Shown here: one piece after another, positions 19,913-31,382 of the stretch
Layout: every line of letters begins with the position of its first letter
Position numbering within the stretch: the stretch's first letter is position 1
Source: Chrysolina oricalcia
Lineage: Eukaryota > Arthropoda > Insecta > Coleoptera > Chrysomelidae
Assembly: GCA_944452925.2 (NCBI GenBank)
Contig: OX101828.2
Coordinates: 30,502,072-30,566,071, forward strand
Reading direction: 5' to 3'
DNA length: 64,000 bases
Made by a program: the position numbers and the translations under genes
Notes under the pieces: generated by a model
What the model was told of the DNA's origin: nothing
The model's database searches: none
Seen by the model: the letters and a program-made list of their open reading frames with translations, nothing else

Positions 19913-21660
19913 GTACATGAGATTTGAAGAGTTCGACTTTAGGTGATTTCGATCGTAGAACATTGAAACCAATAATATTTCACTCTCAAACTAGTAATGA
20001 TAGAGATATTCCAACGACGATGTTGGTATCATTTATTTATCCTACCCCACGGTTTTGGGAAGACATTTGTTAGCGGATGTATTGCAAGCAACATTAGCCA
20101 AGTTCATTTTCATATTCGCAATAGGCGTTATTTTTTCATCGCGCAGAATTTTAGAATTTTATAGAGAGCTTTCGTGGAAAGTAAATAAGGCAGTCCTACC
20201 TGATTTTTTTCTGATTTGCCATAAAAAACTGACGACCATTATCACTGTATGCAAAAACAAATCAAAGGACCCCACAACAAACCTTATGGAAAATGGCTCT
20301 CGGTGAAATTGGCTAAAACTTTGGGATATTGTAGATATCAGTGTCCTGATTAAATTTCTCCATAGGTGCAAGGTCCAAAAATGGACAGTTTTGAGATAAT
20401 CGAGGTCTTCAGCTATTAGGAGTAGATACGTATCAATAGTTCAAACTACTCGATATTCCCGAAAGTCGATGAGAACTTGGACTAGGTGGTATTCAGGGTG
20501 GCTGATCACAAATCTGGAGTAATATTTGGAAAATTCACGTCAATGGTCTCAATATAGCCCCCCAAAATTGGCCCATCTTTGAATTTCCTCGAAACTCGAT
20601 GAAAACTTGAACAAAGTGGTTTTCAGGATCGCTGATAACGAATCTTGATTCATATTTGGAAAAATCACGGGGTTGAGGTCGGCTGTCTCCTTAAAACCTC
20701 CTAGAGAATGGTGATTTATCAAAAAAAAATCGAAAAGTGGTCTTTTTTTGGGAGCAATATTGGGATCACTGACGTCGATTTTGAAAAGCTGTCTTCAGAT
20801 ACTTACATCTTTAGCGTCCCCGTAGACCCACTGGATCGAGATTTCATCCAGTTTCGGTAATATCAAAAATTAGGTTATTTTTGAGGGCGGGTATATAATA
20901 ATAATATTAATAAAAATCGTCTTGATTATTTTCAAATTGACCACATGAATTGTAATTAACAAAGAAAGATTATAATGAAATTAAAGGGCAAAGTTTATTT
21001 TTGCTTGAGTGCTAGACTCAATGACATGAATTTTCTAATTCTTACCCCAGGTACCCAAAATATCCTGGGTCACTTGTTGCGTGGTGAATATTTTAATAGG
21101 GATTGAGACTACCTGGGCTACGTTTGACATCAAACGAACATAAAATATCCTGATACAGGTTTATTGAACCATATAAACTATGCTAATTTGGACATGGAGC
21201 AAGAAGCCGCAATTGTGGAATAATAATTTTAATATTATATTTTCAATCCATCATCATAAAAGTGATTCACAAAATCAGTCTTTTCAAGAACCAGAAACAA
21301 AATTTGTTCAAACTATTGTCGATGGCTGCACCAACGATATAATTGATAGGGTTTTCGGGTAATAACCGACCCTGACAACCCCTGGGCCAAGTTTTTATTA
21401 AATCCAAGAATTCCGAGAGAAATTACCTTTTTTGGAGGGCCATATTGGTATCACCGACTTGAATCTTCCAATTCTGTCACCAGATTTGTTATCAATGACT
21501 CTGAGAACCCCTTTGGACAAGTTTTGAGAATATAAAAAAATTGACGTTTTTTGCGGTGTCATTTTTGGACCACTGAAGTAAGTTTTCCAATTTTGACCCC
21601 ATAATATTCATTATCATTAACCCTGAAAACCTACTGGTACAAGTTTGTATCAAGTATCGG
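19913..21660. repeat. Non-coding, degenerate satellite-like units
   Basis: No gene is seen. Two units about 128 bases apart (about 20463-20540 and 20591-20668) share the pattern TCGATGA-AACTTG-GGT-TTCAGG-GCTGAT and end TTTGGAAAA-TCACG. More diverged relatives with CCTGAGAACCC-like and ACAAGTTT text recur at about 21361-21660. The rest is unremarkable AT-rich DNA. Confidence 0.5.
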
Positions 21661-21667
21661 GACTATA

Positions 21668-22961
21668 CCCAGGTAGCACATCATATCGGCTGAATCCTGT
21701 TTCCATATTGGGCCAATATAGATATATTGTAAATGAAAAATCAGTATTGGTCCAATATGGGTAAATATTCAAAAAACAATATTATATTAATAATATTGGT
21801 GGAAAATTGGTTCAGCTAGTTTTGAATGTAGATTATCAAATGAAATATTGGGTTTGTATTGGTTGAATAATTTCTACCAATATCGATGAAACAATATTGG
21901 TTAAATCCACATCTAGAATAAATATTGCAATCCATATATTCCAGTCATATCGATTATAGGGAAAAAACTATATTGTATTTCCAAGTTTGGTAGCATATTG
22001 GTTGAATATCATTTCCACTTTATTCGACAAATTGTAATAACTCATATTGAGTCAATATTGGTTGAATGATATTTACCAATATCGATAAAATAATATTGTC
22101 TTCACATCGTTTTCAACATCTAGAATAAATATTGCAATCCCAATACTCCCCTCAAATCGATTCTAGGAATAAAAACTATATTGTATCTCCAAATGTGATT
22201 ACACATTGGTTGAATATCATTTCGCCAATATTCAACAAATCTTATTAATTAATATTGGGTCAATATTGGTTCAATAATATTTATCGATATCGTTAAAACA
22301 ATATTGTCTTCATATTGTTTCCTACATCTAGATTGAGATGAAATTTGAATATTGGCCGAATATTCAATGAAACATATTAGAATTATATTATGATCAAACC
22401 TGGATAAAAATCCGCTAGGTGGCTCTACATATAGAACGTCTTCTAAAACCTACGAAAGTATATTAAATACTTCCCATAACTTGTTTCAAGACAGCTCACT
22501 CAGTGGTTATGGCGATCAAAAGGTAGACTCTGGTGACACCTTGATCAACTAAAAGACATTCGATTATTTACCAAGGCATATTCACTTCCACCAATATATC
22601 CATATGATATTGTACCAATATCGATGAATATTTTGAGGCCATCATTGCTTCAAGAATATTCACCAAATCTATTTTTGAAATATTTAAACAATATTCGACC
22701 AATATCGCAAAATGTTCACATTTTACTTCTCGACAATATAACTTTTGAATATTGTGCCAATATTGTCAGAATATTGTATCAGCGATATTGTACCAATATC
22801 GCCTAATATTTTGAGGCCAATATTAGTTCGAGAATATTTTGGCAATATTATTCAAGTAATATTGGACCACATTTTTCACATTTTTTTCTCGCCAATATTG
22901 CATTTCAAATATTTCGCCGATATGTTCACAATATTGTACTAATATAGGTGTGCTACTTGGG
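21668..22961. mobile_element. 1.3 kb TIR element built of AATATT motifs
   Basis: Ends are CCCAGGTAGCACA and the inverted TGTGCTACTTGGG, flanked by TA on both sides (21666-21667, 22962-22963). The interior is packed with CCAATATTGG-like palindromic words and has no credible protein; open frames there are translations of the repeat. It is most likely a non-autonomous DNA transposon with TA target duplication. An inverted, truncated relative lies at 61808-62832. Confidence 0.7.
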
Positions 22962-22963
22962 TA

Positions 22964-25900
22964 AAGTGGTTGGAACAAGCAATATGTCCATGGCTTACGT
23001 AAATACCACTGCTCAACACATCAATTCGACAGCCTTTGGACCTTGATTATTTCAAAAACGAGAGGCATTTACCATAATGTTTGTTGCGGGGTACTTTATT
23101 TCAAATTTTCTTTAATAACTACTCGTCATTTTCATAAATTTCATTTATTTTCCTTGTAACCCTCCAAATGTTTGAAAATGCGAATTCTAAGTTTTTATTC
23201 AAAATTACTGGAAGTGATCACTTTTTGCTGATTCGTTTAGGGAGTGATTAATGCTCAACAAATGATCAGAAGATCATTCAAATTGAGTAAATATTAAACC
23301 AATAGGACATGAGTTGACTTGCCTAGTTTAGATGGGAGAGTGCCAGGCTGCAAAAGACAGAACCGAAGAGAAAGATTAACTATAAATTGATATGTAGCTT
23401 GTGTGGGAAGGCAGAATAAATATGCAGAAATGATAACAAATAACAGGTTTATTCCCTTTTCAAAAAAATCACAATAGGCTGAAGGCCGATAAAGATTAGC
23501 TCAAGGCTATAAAAGTGAGTAGCTGAAGACTATAAAATTTGAGTAGCTGAAGGCTATAAAAATTGACTTGATATGGTATGAGTTGTTTCCATCCACTTGG
23601 AACTTCACCTAACATGACAGTCAAAACATGAGTAGCTATTTCTGTCCCTTTTTCTAACGTTTTCCTTTCCATGTCAAGTAGCTACACAGTACTGTTCTCA
23701 GGTTCTATAACTGTTTCATCCAAAAATAAACAGCAATCTTTCTTGCAGTCTGAATTTTGAATTTTGATCTTCAAATAATTATTTCATGTAATATACCTGG
23801 AGAAAATTGAATATGACTTATTTTACAATTCAACTTTTTTATACTAGGTACCTAACGCATAATTTAGTTTTAAAAAGGTTTCTTAGCCAGAAGTACCACA
23901 GGCGAATCTGATAACTAGTGCTTCCTCCACAGTCTCAGGTCGCCATCTTTTCCCATTACGGATTCTATTTTTATTTGTAAGTTGATCTGAATTGAATCCA
24001 AATTTTCCGTAAAAATTCAACTTTGTTTGCAAATTTCCATTTCTGATTTGAACTCGTTCCACCATTTGTTTCAAAAAAATATTCAAAAGATTTTTTTCTT
24101 ATATTAAAACTTCATACTGGACCAATTTTATCCTCAACTCGTCGTTTTCTTTCAAAACATTAGAAAATACATCTTCCTCTATGCACAGAAAATTTTGAAA
24201 TGATCTAGTATCAAGTGATTCAGTCTCTCCAATCATTCTTGAAACAAGAATAGCATCAGTTTTCAACTTCTTTGCGACATACCACTCAAGATCTTATTTA
24301 TTGGAGTGTACGTTTATGAAAAATATTATTAAAACTCTGAATAACCTTGTATATATTCAGTCGAGTTTTTCTCGATCGAAGGAAACTCTTCTGCCCAAAA
24401 ATTTTACCAATTCAATAGATATCTCTTGACCTATCATTTCAATTCACCTGACAAATTCGCGATTTTGATGTTATATTCCACGCGGCTCTCTTGAGCGCCG
24501 ACTTTCATGTTTGTAATGAAACTGGATCACCAGGAAAATTATACTTATAAATCATTGGAATTGCTCTAAAAATTCTGTAACGAACACGTTGTGTTATGAA
24601 TATATTATGTATTTCGTTTCGGAAGCTTCAGTTGACAAATATTCGATTTTGAAAGATACCGTCACAGTTACTCGGTTTACTTGTACCTCAAAACATATTT
24701 TTACATATTCCCTCCCTGACGATACGCCCTTGTGCTCATTCGGCCTCACAAGGTAGACATAACCTAAAACGCGATTTTTCGATGTCCTGTCAAAGAGTGT
24801 CCCGACTCTAATATGCGATCTAATGTCAAAATGAATACAGGGACTCAACTCGTAGCTATTGAGCCGGTAATATCACTTTGGCATGGCAACCACGTATCCA
24901 AACAATAACGGAGAATATATTATCATCTTGCTACTAATTTGAATGTCAGTCTGACAGACTCCATGTCTATCAGGCATTATCTATAACCATTGTTTATATA
25001 GAAGATAGTTAGTCAACCTTATGGGATTATAATTGGATCAAAATGGATGCGACATGTAGAAAATGGATGCGACATGTAGATGGCGATAGTGAGCTCGCAT
25101 CCAAGTCATGTCGCAACTTCAGTGATCTGGCTTCCAGGTCATGTCGTAACTTGATTAAAACAATGGAAAAGCATTAAAATCAGGGTTTTTTGAAGAAACC
25201 TGCATCAAAATGACGTCAAATATTCATGTTTGTAACTAATCACGCTAGATGACACTCGCGTTTGTATCCAATACCTTTTCCACAGGCATTAACTAACTAT
25301 GTTCCATTTGAACAATGCTATAACTATTGAAGAATTCACGAAAATGAAACTTTTTCGACTTTGTTGGTTAGTGAAATTTTCTCAATAAATACTACTCGTG
25401 CTCACACTACTATCGATAATTCTGTCAGAAATCTTAAACTTGATCAAATTGCTTTGAGGTCACACCACTCATCTTAAAGGACTCTTGGTGTTACCAAGCA
25501 ATCTGATCTCGTTGATTTCTGACATAATTACTATCGATAGTATTGGGAGCACTCGTGGTATTATCTCCGACAATTATGTCAACAAGTATCTGGTGTATGT
25601 GGTGTGATAATCCAATACCGTAGTATCCAAAGCAGATATGGAAAAGTCAAAATCAGGAAACCTTGGTTTGAAAAGTAAGTTTTCCATGAACTCCAAGAGT
25701 AACATTAGATAACTCAAAGGACTGGTCTTCCAAAATAAATAAATCCGAGAGATTTTTGCTCCTGCCTGTTGCTACATTCCAGGTCAACATCACTCATTTC
25801 TGGGAATTTCTGAAAACGTAGAAAATACCTTTTGATTCCATTTATCACACAGAATCTTCACCGCTGCATTACCTCATCTGAATTTGTATTTCTGTCTAAA

Positions 25901-26479
25901 CGTTCAATCTTATTTCAAAAGGGGGAATATCGTTCCCGGCCTCATCCGACTCTTTCAATGACATTTTATTTCCTATAAGAAATATACTTTGTAAAACCGA
26001 TTTTTAAATAATCAGGACAATGAACCTGAATATAATGTCGAAATAAACTCAATTCTCTCTAATAATTAACACAAACTTCGAAATATTATCTTCACAAAAA
26101 ATTGAAATATGTTCTCATATTTCTCACAGGCAACTACTTCCCTAAGTAATACCATGATGGACATTACACTACATCTAACAGATATTCCAAGAATGTTTCT
26201 AAAGGCGGATAATATTATTGCGTGTGCTTCTTGTATAACCTAATAGCAGAGCTTGTACTTTATTTTGCCGGGATGAACACATAACTCCTATTTTCAAGAT
26301 TTTTGCCTGCTAGGGTGAATCAGACAACACCGAAATTGACTGGGTCCAAAGCCAAGTGGACCCCTCAGCTCGATATTATTGAAGAAACTATTGAAATATT
26401 GCCTTCTTTTAGGCACATTACATTTTCTGTATTTTTCTCCTATTTTCCTTTTGTGTTGATAATGCCATCAACTGCTACT
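22964..26479. other. AT-rich non-coding stretch with small repeats
   Basis: I find no gene. At about 23470-23570 a short word (GTAGCTGAAGGCTATAAAA and variants) is repeated three to four times. At 25044-25083 a 19-base word (AAATGGATGCGACATGTAG) is tandemly doubled, and relatives of GACATGTAG/CATGTCGCAAC appear up to 25150 in both orientations. Confidence 0.4.
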
Positions 26480-26721
26480 ATGTGTACTGGGTAGGCCTTG
26501 TTACTAACTCCATACGCCACCCGCCACCTTAAAAGCAGCACTGTTAATTGGAATGCAACAATGAATCGTGCAGGACTCACCCCAGTCGAGCTACGAAATT
26601 TTAATAATTTAATCGGTTAAATTAAATTTTAAAAATCCCAGCCCTACCTGGGACTCGAACTCCGGTCCTTTCAAGCCGGAGTTGATTTGAGTCAGACGCT
26701 CTCACCACTGCGCCACGCCCC
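26480..26721 (-). mobile_element. tRNA-derived SINE
   Basis: Read on the minus strand, it begins GGGGCGTGGCGCAGTGG (box A, TGGCGCAGTGG) and has a box B, GAGTTCGAGTCCC, near 26650. Between them is a loop reading CTCAAAT, which places CAA where a tRNA-Leu anticodon would be, and a long variable-arm hairpin (CTCCGG pairing with CCGGAG). These features point to a tRNA-Leu-like RNA polymerase III head. An unrelated body continues to about 26480; the 3' end and TSD were not found, so that limit is approximate. Confidence 0.65.
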
Positions 26722-26755
26722 GACAGAATAAATTATTTGTCAGTATTAGTCAGGA

Positions 26756-26923
26756 TATTATATACGCAATTGTATTCGAAATAATGAGTTATAATTATGT
26801 AACTATTGTATTTCATATAAATACTTTTGTGACAATGACTCAAACAGTCATAAACTGACAAACTTCTGTAAGAAGTTCCATATAGAGAGTGATTCATATT
26901 ATACTATAACTAGATATGTAACA
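26756..26923 (-). repeat. 3' LTR of the minus-strand Gypsy element
   Basis: About 168 bp; it is the 3' LTR when read with the genes. Just inside it (26924-26936), on the minus strand, is the purine tract GACGAGGGGAAG. It differs from the other LTR at about three sites, including the terminal dinucleotide. Confidence 0.9.
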
Positions 26924-27133
26924 CTTCCCCTCGTCAACATTTCACAATGATAATTTTTGTTGTGCTTTTGAATTCGTCCTCGTCATTCGACTTCCGGCAA
27001 CGGTGGAGGACAGACGGCGTCCTTAGTTGGAAGTCAAGTTAATGTATGTGAATGTTCTATTTATATCATAAGTATCTTGAAGTTAAGTGTTTTATTGTGT
27101 ATTTATATATTCCCCTGATCTCTACGCCGTTAC

Positions 27134-28051
27134 TCAGGCCGGATGACAACGGATTTGTCGGATCGAGGGGGTTACCTGATCTGGAGAAATTGAGACCGCA
27201 AGCAAGGTTTCAGAAATCCAATTAACTAAACAAAGAAAGAAGGAAAAAATTCGTCCTGATCTTCGAATTACGGGTTGAATTTCAGTAGTCTCCTCAGCTT
27301 CAGATGGATGTGATTCAATCACCGAACTCTTTGGAGAAGAACGATTATTCTCTGCCTGAGAGTTTGAAGGTGTACTTTCATTTTCAGCAACTTCTTCATT
27401 TTGTATTGTTTCTGTACATTCCTCCGTACATTCTGGTTGATGTATTGCACTTGTACCAGGTACAATACTTGATGCAGGAGTGATTGTTGATTTGTATCCC
27501 AAATTTCCACTATGATTCGATGTATTTGGAGCACTGTATCTAGTTGGTTGAATTTGATCAACATGTCTCAGGATGTTCCGTCCATCAACTAATATTTGAT
27601 AATGTAAAGCTTCTGTTTTAGCAATAACAGCCACAAATTTCCATTTTGATGATCCATCGTAAAATCTTACTTGCACTGTATCTCCTACTTGAAAAACCCG
27701 ACTGGTACTCTCAGGTGTACTTGTCCAAACATTATAATTCAAATTACGTTTAACCAAGTCAATTCTAGTCCTAAATTGTCTTTTGAACATCAGTTTGCCA
27801 GGACTGATTCCCGTAGTGCTATTTGGTGATTTTCTATGTTGCATCATCAATCGGGACAGTTTGATATTCAAAGGTTCTGGTTCATCCATCATTGCTCGTA
27901 ACTTCCGTTTGAGAATCTGAACATATCTTTTCGCCTGGCCGTTTGTTGCAGGATGGTAGGGGGCAGAATATTTGTATTTAATACCATTATATCTCAAAAA
28001 CTGCAACATCTCGTATGACTTGAGTTGCTGGGCATTGTCCGAAAACATCAT
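27134..28051 (-). pseudogene. pol: Gypsy integrase core and C-terminal region
   Basis: It contains the second catalytic Asp (FSDNAQQLKS) and the HPATNGQAKRYVQ block. There, Lys occupies the place where the catalytic Glu is expected (usually GQAER), so the enzyme would be dead even with an open frame. Then come the STTGISPGKLMF block, a VGDTVQVR segment and an S/N/E-rich tail. The upstream part of integrase lies in another frame at 28213-28572. Confidence 0.8.
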
Positions 28052-28212
28052 GACTGGTAATCAAAATCGTGCAAACAAGTCCCTGAGAATATTGATAGTT
28101 GCTTTAGAAGTAGTAGAGTTCGTTGGTATGGCCTCAAATCACTTCGTTAAGCATCGACAACAATTAAAAAATTCATGCCATGAAATGGTCCAGCGTAATC
28201 TACATGAAGCCG

Positions 28213-28572
28213 TTACCATGGCTCTTTTGGAACTTCCCATGAATGTACAGCAACTTTTGTAGGGTTATTACGTATAGCGCAGCAGCTTTTACATGAATTT
28301 GCCACTTCTTCTATGTCTTTGTCGATTTTACTCCACCAAACATAACTTCTAGCATGTGTGTGCATCATGTAACTCTTGGAGAATTCGTTTTGTGAGTTAT
28401 TCGGAATCACAATACGCATGCCATAAAAAATACAGCCATCATGTAAGGAATATTCCTGCAAAGAGTTACTATTTCCTCTGCCTGATTGTATTTCTAGAAA
28501 TAGTTTCTGGCATTCAGGATCTTTTCGAGTTTCCCCTCGAATTTCATCTTTGGATACTGGCAAAGTATTCAA
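28213..28572 (-). pseudogene. pol: Gypsy integrase zinc-binding fragment
   Basis: Minus-strand fragment with HTHARSYVWWSKIDKDIEE and CKSCCAIRNN, which are the H-H-C-C head of integrase. It ends in KVAVHSWEVPKEPW, the usual lead-in to the catalytic core. A frame break separates it from the core at 27134-28051; remnants of the core start lie between. Confidence 0.8.
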
Positions 28573-28738
28573 TTGATTTAAGTAGAAAACTTCATCATCA
28601 TCAACATTTTCAAACGATTCATATTGTATATTATTAGATCTATATAGATAATCAGCATTGGAATGTTCTTCCGTTGTTCTTACTTTGATTTCGTAATTGA
28701 AACCTGATAAGAAATTTGTACTAACTGTAATGCAGTGG

Positions 28739-29005
28739 TTACTGGTATTTTTTTTCTGGCTGTAGAATTCTTGCTAATGGTTTGTTATCGATTACTATAA
28801 TTATTTTTCTTCCATAACAGTATTGAATAAAACGTCGTATACCCCAGATCAATGCAATCGCCTCCTTATCAAGTTGGCTATAGTTTTTCTCGGCTTTGGA
28901 CAAAGATCTTGACACAAAAGCAACTGGTCGCTCTGTACCATCTTCCATGATATTTGATAGTACCGCCCCAAATCCAGTAGGTGACGCGTCTGCAGCCAAT
29001 GTCAC
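28739..29005 (-). pseudogene. pol: Gypsy RNase H fragment
   Basis: It has AADASPTGFGAVLS, LDKEAIALIWGIRRF and IDNKPLARIL, the three conserved acid-containing blocks of Gypsy RNase H. A frame break separates it from the RT fragment to its right. Confidence 0.85.
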
Positions 29006-29028
29006 AGGAAGATTCGTATTAAATGGAA

Positions 29029-29860
29029 TTAATACTCTCGGACCAGTGATTTCCTTTTAAGGTTGAGAAATGCTATTTCGCATTCCATTGTCCATTGGAA
29101 TTTGATATCTTTCCTAAGCATTTGATGAAGAGGATATAATTTTGCTGATAAATTTGGTAAAAACTGGTGGTAGTAATTAACTTGCTCGAGAAATGTTCGT
29201 AGCTTTGAAATATTCTTCGGTCTGGAACTATTAGCTATTGCCTCAATTTTTTCTTTCATAGGATGTGATCCATTTTTATCAATGGTATGTCCTAAGTATG
29301 ATATTGAATTTTTGAAGAATTGACATTTTGATTTTTTCAGATGTAGACCGTTACCATTCAAACGATCAAATACTTTTCGAAGTCTTAGTATCAATTCATT
29401 TGAAGTATTACCTTGGGCTACAATGTCATCAAAATACATGCAACTCCTTGAATATCTTGTAGAGTTTGATCCATGAACCGCTGCCAAGCATTTGGTGCTA
29501 CTTTACCGCCGAATATGAGACGATTCACTTCGTATGTGCCTTTAGAAGTACTGATTGAATTAAAGCGCTTTCTTCGTCAACCTCCATATGTAAGTAAGCC
29601 TGGTTGATGCCAAGAGTACAAAAATATACTCCACCGCTCGTTTTAGCAAAAATTTCTTCTATTCGTGGTATTGGATAATTGTCATCTAATAAAAATCCTT
29701 ATAATCAGCACACAGGTGAAGGCTGCCGTTTTTCTTGATAACTGGTACCACAGGTGTACTCCACTCAGAATGAGTTACCTTTGTGATTATACCAATTCTC
29801 TTTAATTAAAAATAAATCCTTGTACTTTGGAATCAGATTCTGGATCTCATTTTTATTAAC
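29029..29860 (-). pseudogene. pol: Gypsy reverse transcriptase fragments
   Basis: The best piece (29029-29487) keeps the catalytic box as YFDD in CMYFDDIVAQG and the thumb text SYLGHTIDKNGSHP. To its right, on the minus strand, lie broken pieces such as GTYEVNRLIFGGKVAPNAWQ, with stops and frame changes. It is not functional. Confidence 0.8.
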
Positions 29861-29911
29861 TGTATCAGAAACATGCAGTTTGTAAATTTCCGACAAATTC
29901 AATTTCATAAG

Positions 29912-30208
29912 TCAGAGCCATTCTCTTTCGAAAATGGAAGAAACAGTATGTTTGAGAAAAAATAGTCGGCCAATTGCATTCGAATTTTTGTAGTTCAGTC
30001 TGACATCGCATACGCCTAGCGGCTCGATTATTTCTCCTGTGTATGTTCTCAATTTCGTGCTCGTAGGTTGTAATTGGATTTCTGGACAAATTTGTTCGAA
30101 CATATTTTCCGAGCACGTTAAAACTGCAGCACCAGTATCAACTTCGAATTCGCACGTGTTTTCAACGTTAATTCTTACTAAAAATTTACCAAGCGTGTTT
30201 TTTGACAT
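29912..30208 (-). pseudogene. pol: Gypsy protease fragment
   Basis: The aspartic protease active site reads FEVDTGAAVLTC near the N-terminus, followed by a short retropepsin-like domain (TYTGEIIEPLGVCDV). It is separated by frame changes from the zinc-knuckle region and RT. Confidence 0.75.
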
Positions 30209-30295
30209 TGTTATTGAATTAATGACACACTCCGGACCATCATGGTAAATGTAGTCATCTTCAGCGATTTAAACAATGTTTGTATTCTTTGTCAA

Positions 30296-30541
30296 TTAGT
30301 ATTGTTTCTTGTAACACACTGTACTTAGATGTCCAACTTTTCCACAAAAAGTACATTTCAAATTTCTAATATTACATTCTGGGGCATTATGAGAGGTTTT
30401 TCCACAGCGAAAGCATTGTCTCAAGTCTATTTTGTCTTTAGGATTACCCGATTTATTCTGTTTGGCTCCGCTGTTTTGGTGAGATGAAGAAGTTGCTCTA
30501 TTGTACTGGGAAAGTTTATTTACACTTTGCAGATTTTGCAT
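30296..30541 (-). pseudogene. gag: Gypsy Gag zinc-knuckle region
   Basis: Two tandem CCHC-type knuckles: CFRCGKTSHNAPEC and CTFCGKVGHLSTVC. This is the nucleic-acid-binding end of Gag, out of frame with the N-terminal part at 30769-31185. Confidence 0.8.
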
Positions 30542-30768
30542 TTCACTGCTCTCAACCTTTGCTGCTTCAAAGGCTTGTGCGATTCGAATTGTACTGTCTT
30601 ATTATCTTGCAGAAGTTTCTCTCTAATTTAATTGCTTCGAACTCTACGTATAAATTGGGCTCGTAAATTAGTATTCATTGTGGGTTTCTTACATGACTCA
30701 CAAGTAAAATTGCAATTTGTAGTCAAACGTTTTAATTCTCCTTGATAACTTGCAATGGATTCTCCCTC

Positions 30769-31185
30769 TCACTGCATTCTCGTTAAAAATTTGTGCTGCT
30801 CGGCAACTTCACTAGGTTTCGGACAGAGATGCGATTGTAACAAAGTAATGAGATCCTTGTATTTCTTCCTATTTGGAAGATGGGGTGCAGTAAGGCTGGA
30901 CAATGTTTGATATTTCTCAGGACCCAAACAATTAATAAGTATTTGTACACTTTCCTTATCATTTTCGGTGGAATCTACAGTTAAGTTCCGCAGTTCCAAA
31001 TAATTCTGAAGCCTTTGTAAGTGTGCTTCGAAAGATTCGTTAATTTCATCATATGGTTGTAAAGCAATGCCTCTGGTATCAATTTGATTATTTTCAGAAC
31101 GGCTACCAACTTGTCCTGTTAAATGTTCTTTCTGACTCTGCACATTCTTCAATGTTGCAACAAGCTCTCGTAAAAGTTCTTCCAT
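30769..31185 (-). pseudogene. gag: Gypsy Gag N-terminal part
   Basis: 138 residues from an ATG at 31185 that follows the leader closely. It has the Gag-like text FEAHLQRLQNYLELR and LITLLQSHLCPKPS. A stop ends it; the rest of Gag (to the zinc knuckles) is in other frames. A candidate primer-binding site (TTGGCGACGAGGATAA on the minus strand, about 31192-31207) lies between it and the LTR. Confidence 0.75.
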
Positions 31186-31208
31186 TTCTGTTTATCCTCG
31201 TCGCCAAT

Positions 31209-31377
31209 CTGTTATATACGAAATTGTATTCGAAATAATGAGTTATAATTATGTAACTATTGTATTTCATATAAATACTTTTGTGACAATGACTCAAACA
31301 GTCATAAACTGACATACTTCTGTAAGAAGTTCCATATAGAGAGTGATTCATATTATACTATAACTAGATATGTAACA
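31209..31377 (-). repeat. 5' LTR of the minus-strand Gypsy element
   Basis: About 168 bp, from TGTTATATAC to GATATGTAACA as read on the plus strand. It is the 5' LTR for the minus-strand genes. The target duplication CAGGA follows at 31378-31382. Confidence 0.9.
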
Positions 31378-31382
31378 CAGGA

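Larger units (their letters stand above)
26756..31377 (-). mobile_element. Ty3/Gypsy element, full length but degraded
   Basis: 4.6 kb on the minus strand, flanked by the 5-bp duplication CAGGA (26751-26755 and 31378-31382). LTRs of about 168 bp lie at both ends and differ at about three positions. Inside are gag, zinc knuckles, protease, RT, RNase H and integrase in several frames with many breaks. The LTR ends are TGTTATATAC and GATATGTAACA; the downstream copy starts TA instead of TG. Confidence 0.9.

Noticed and set aside
22624..22942. Open frames rich in NIVPILSEY-type text
   Set aside because: They arise from the AATATT palindromic repeat and occur on both strands.
26650..26721. Functional tRNA-Leu gene
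   Set aside because: The acceptor stem does not close properly, the sequence runs into a SINE body, and the anticodon arm is weak. A SINE head explains it better.
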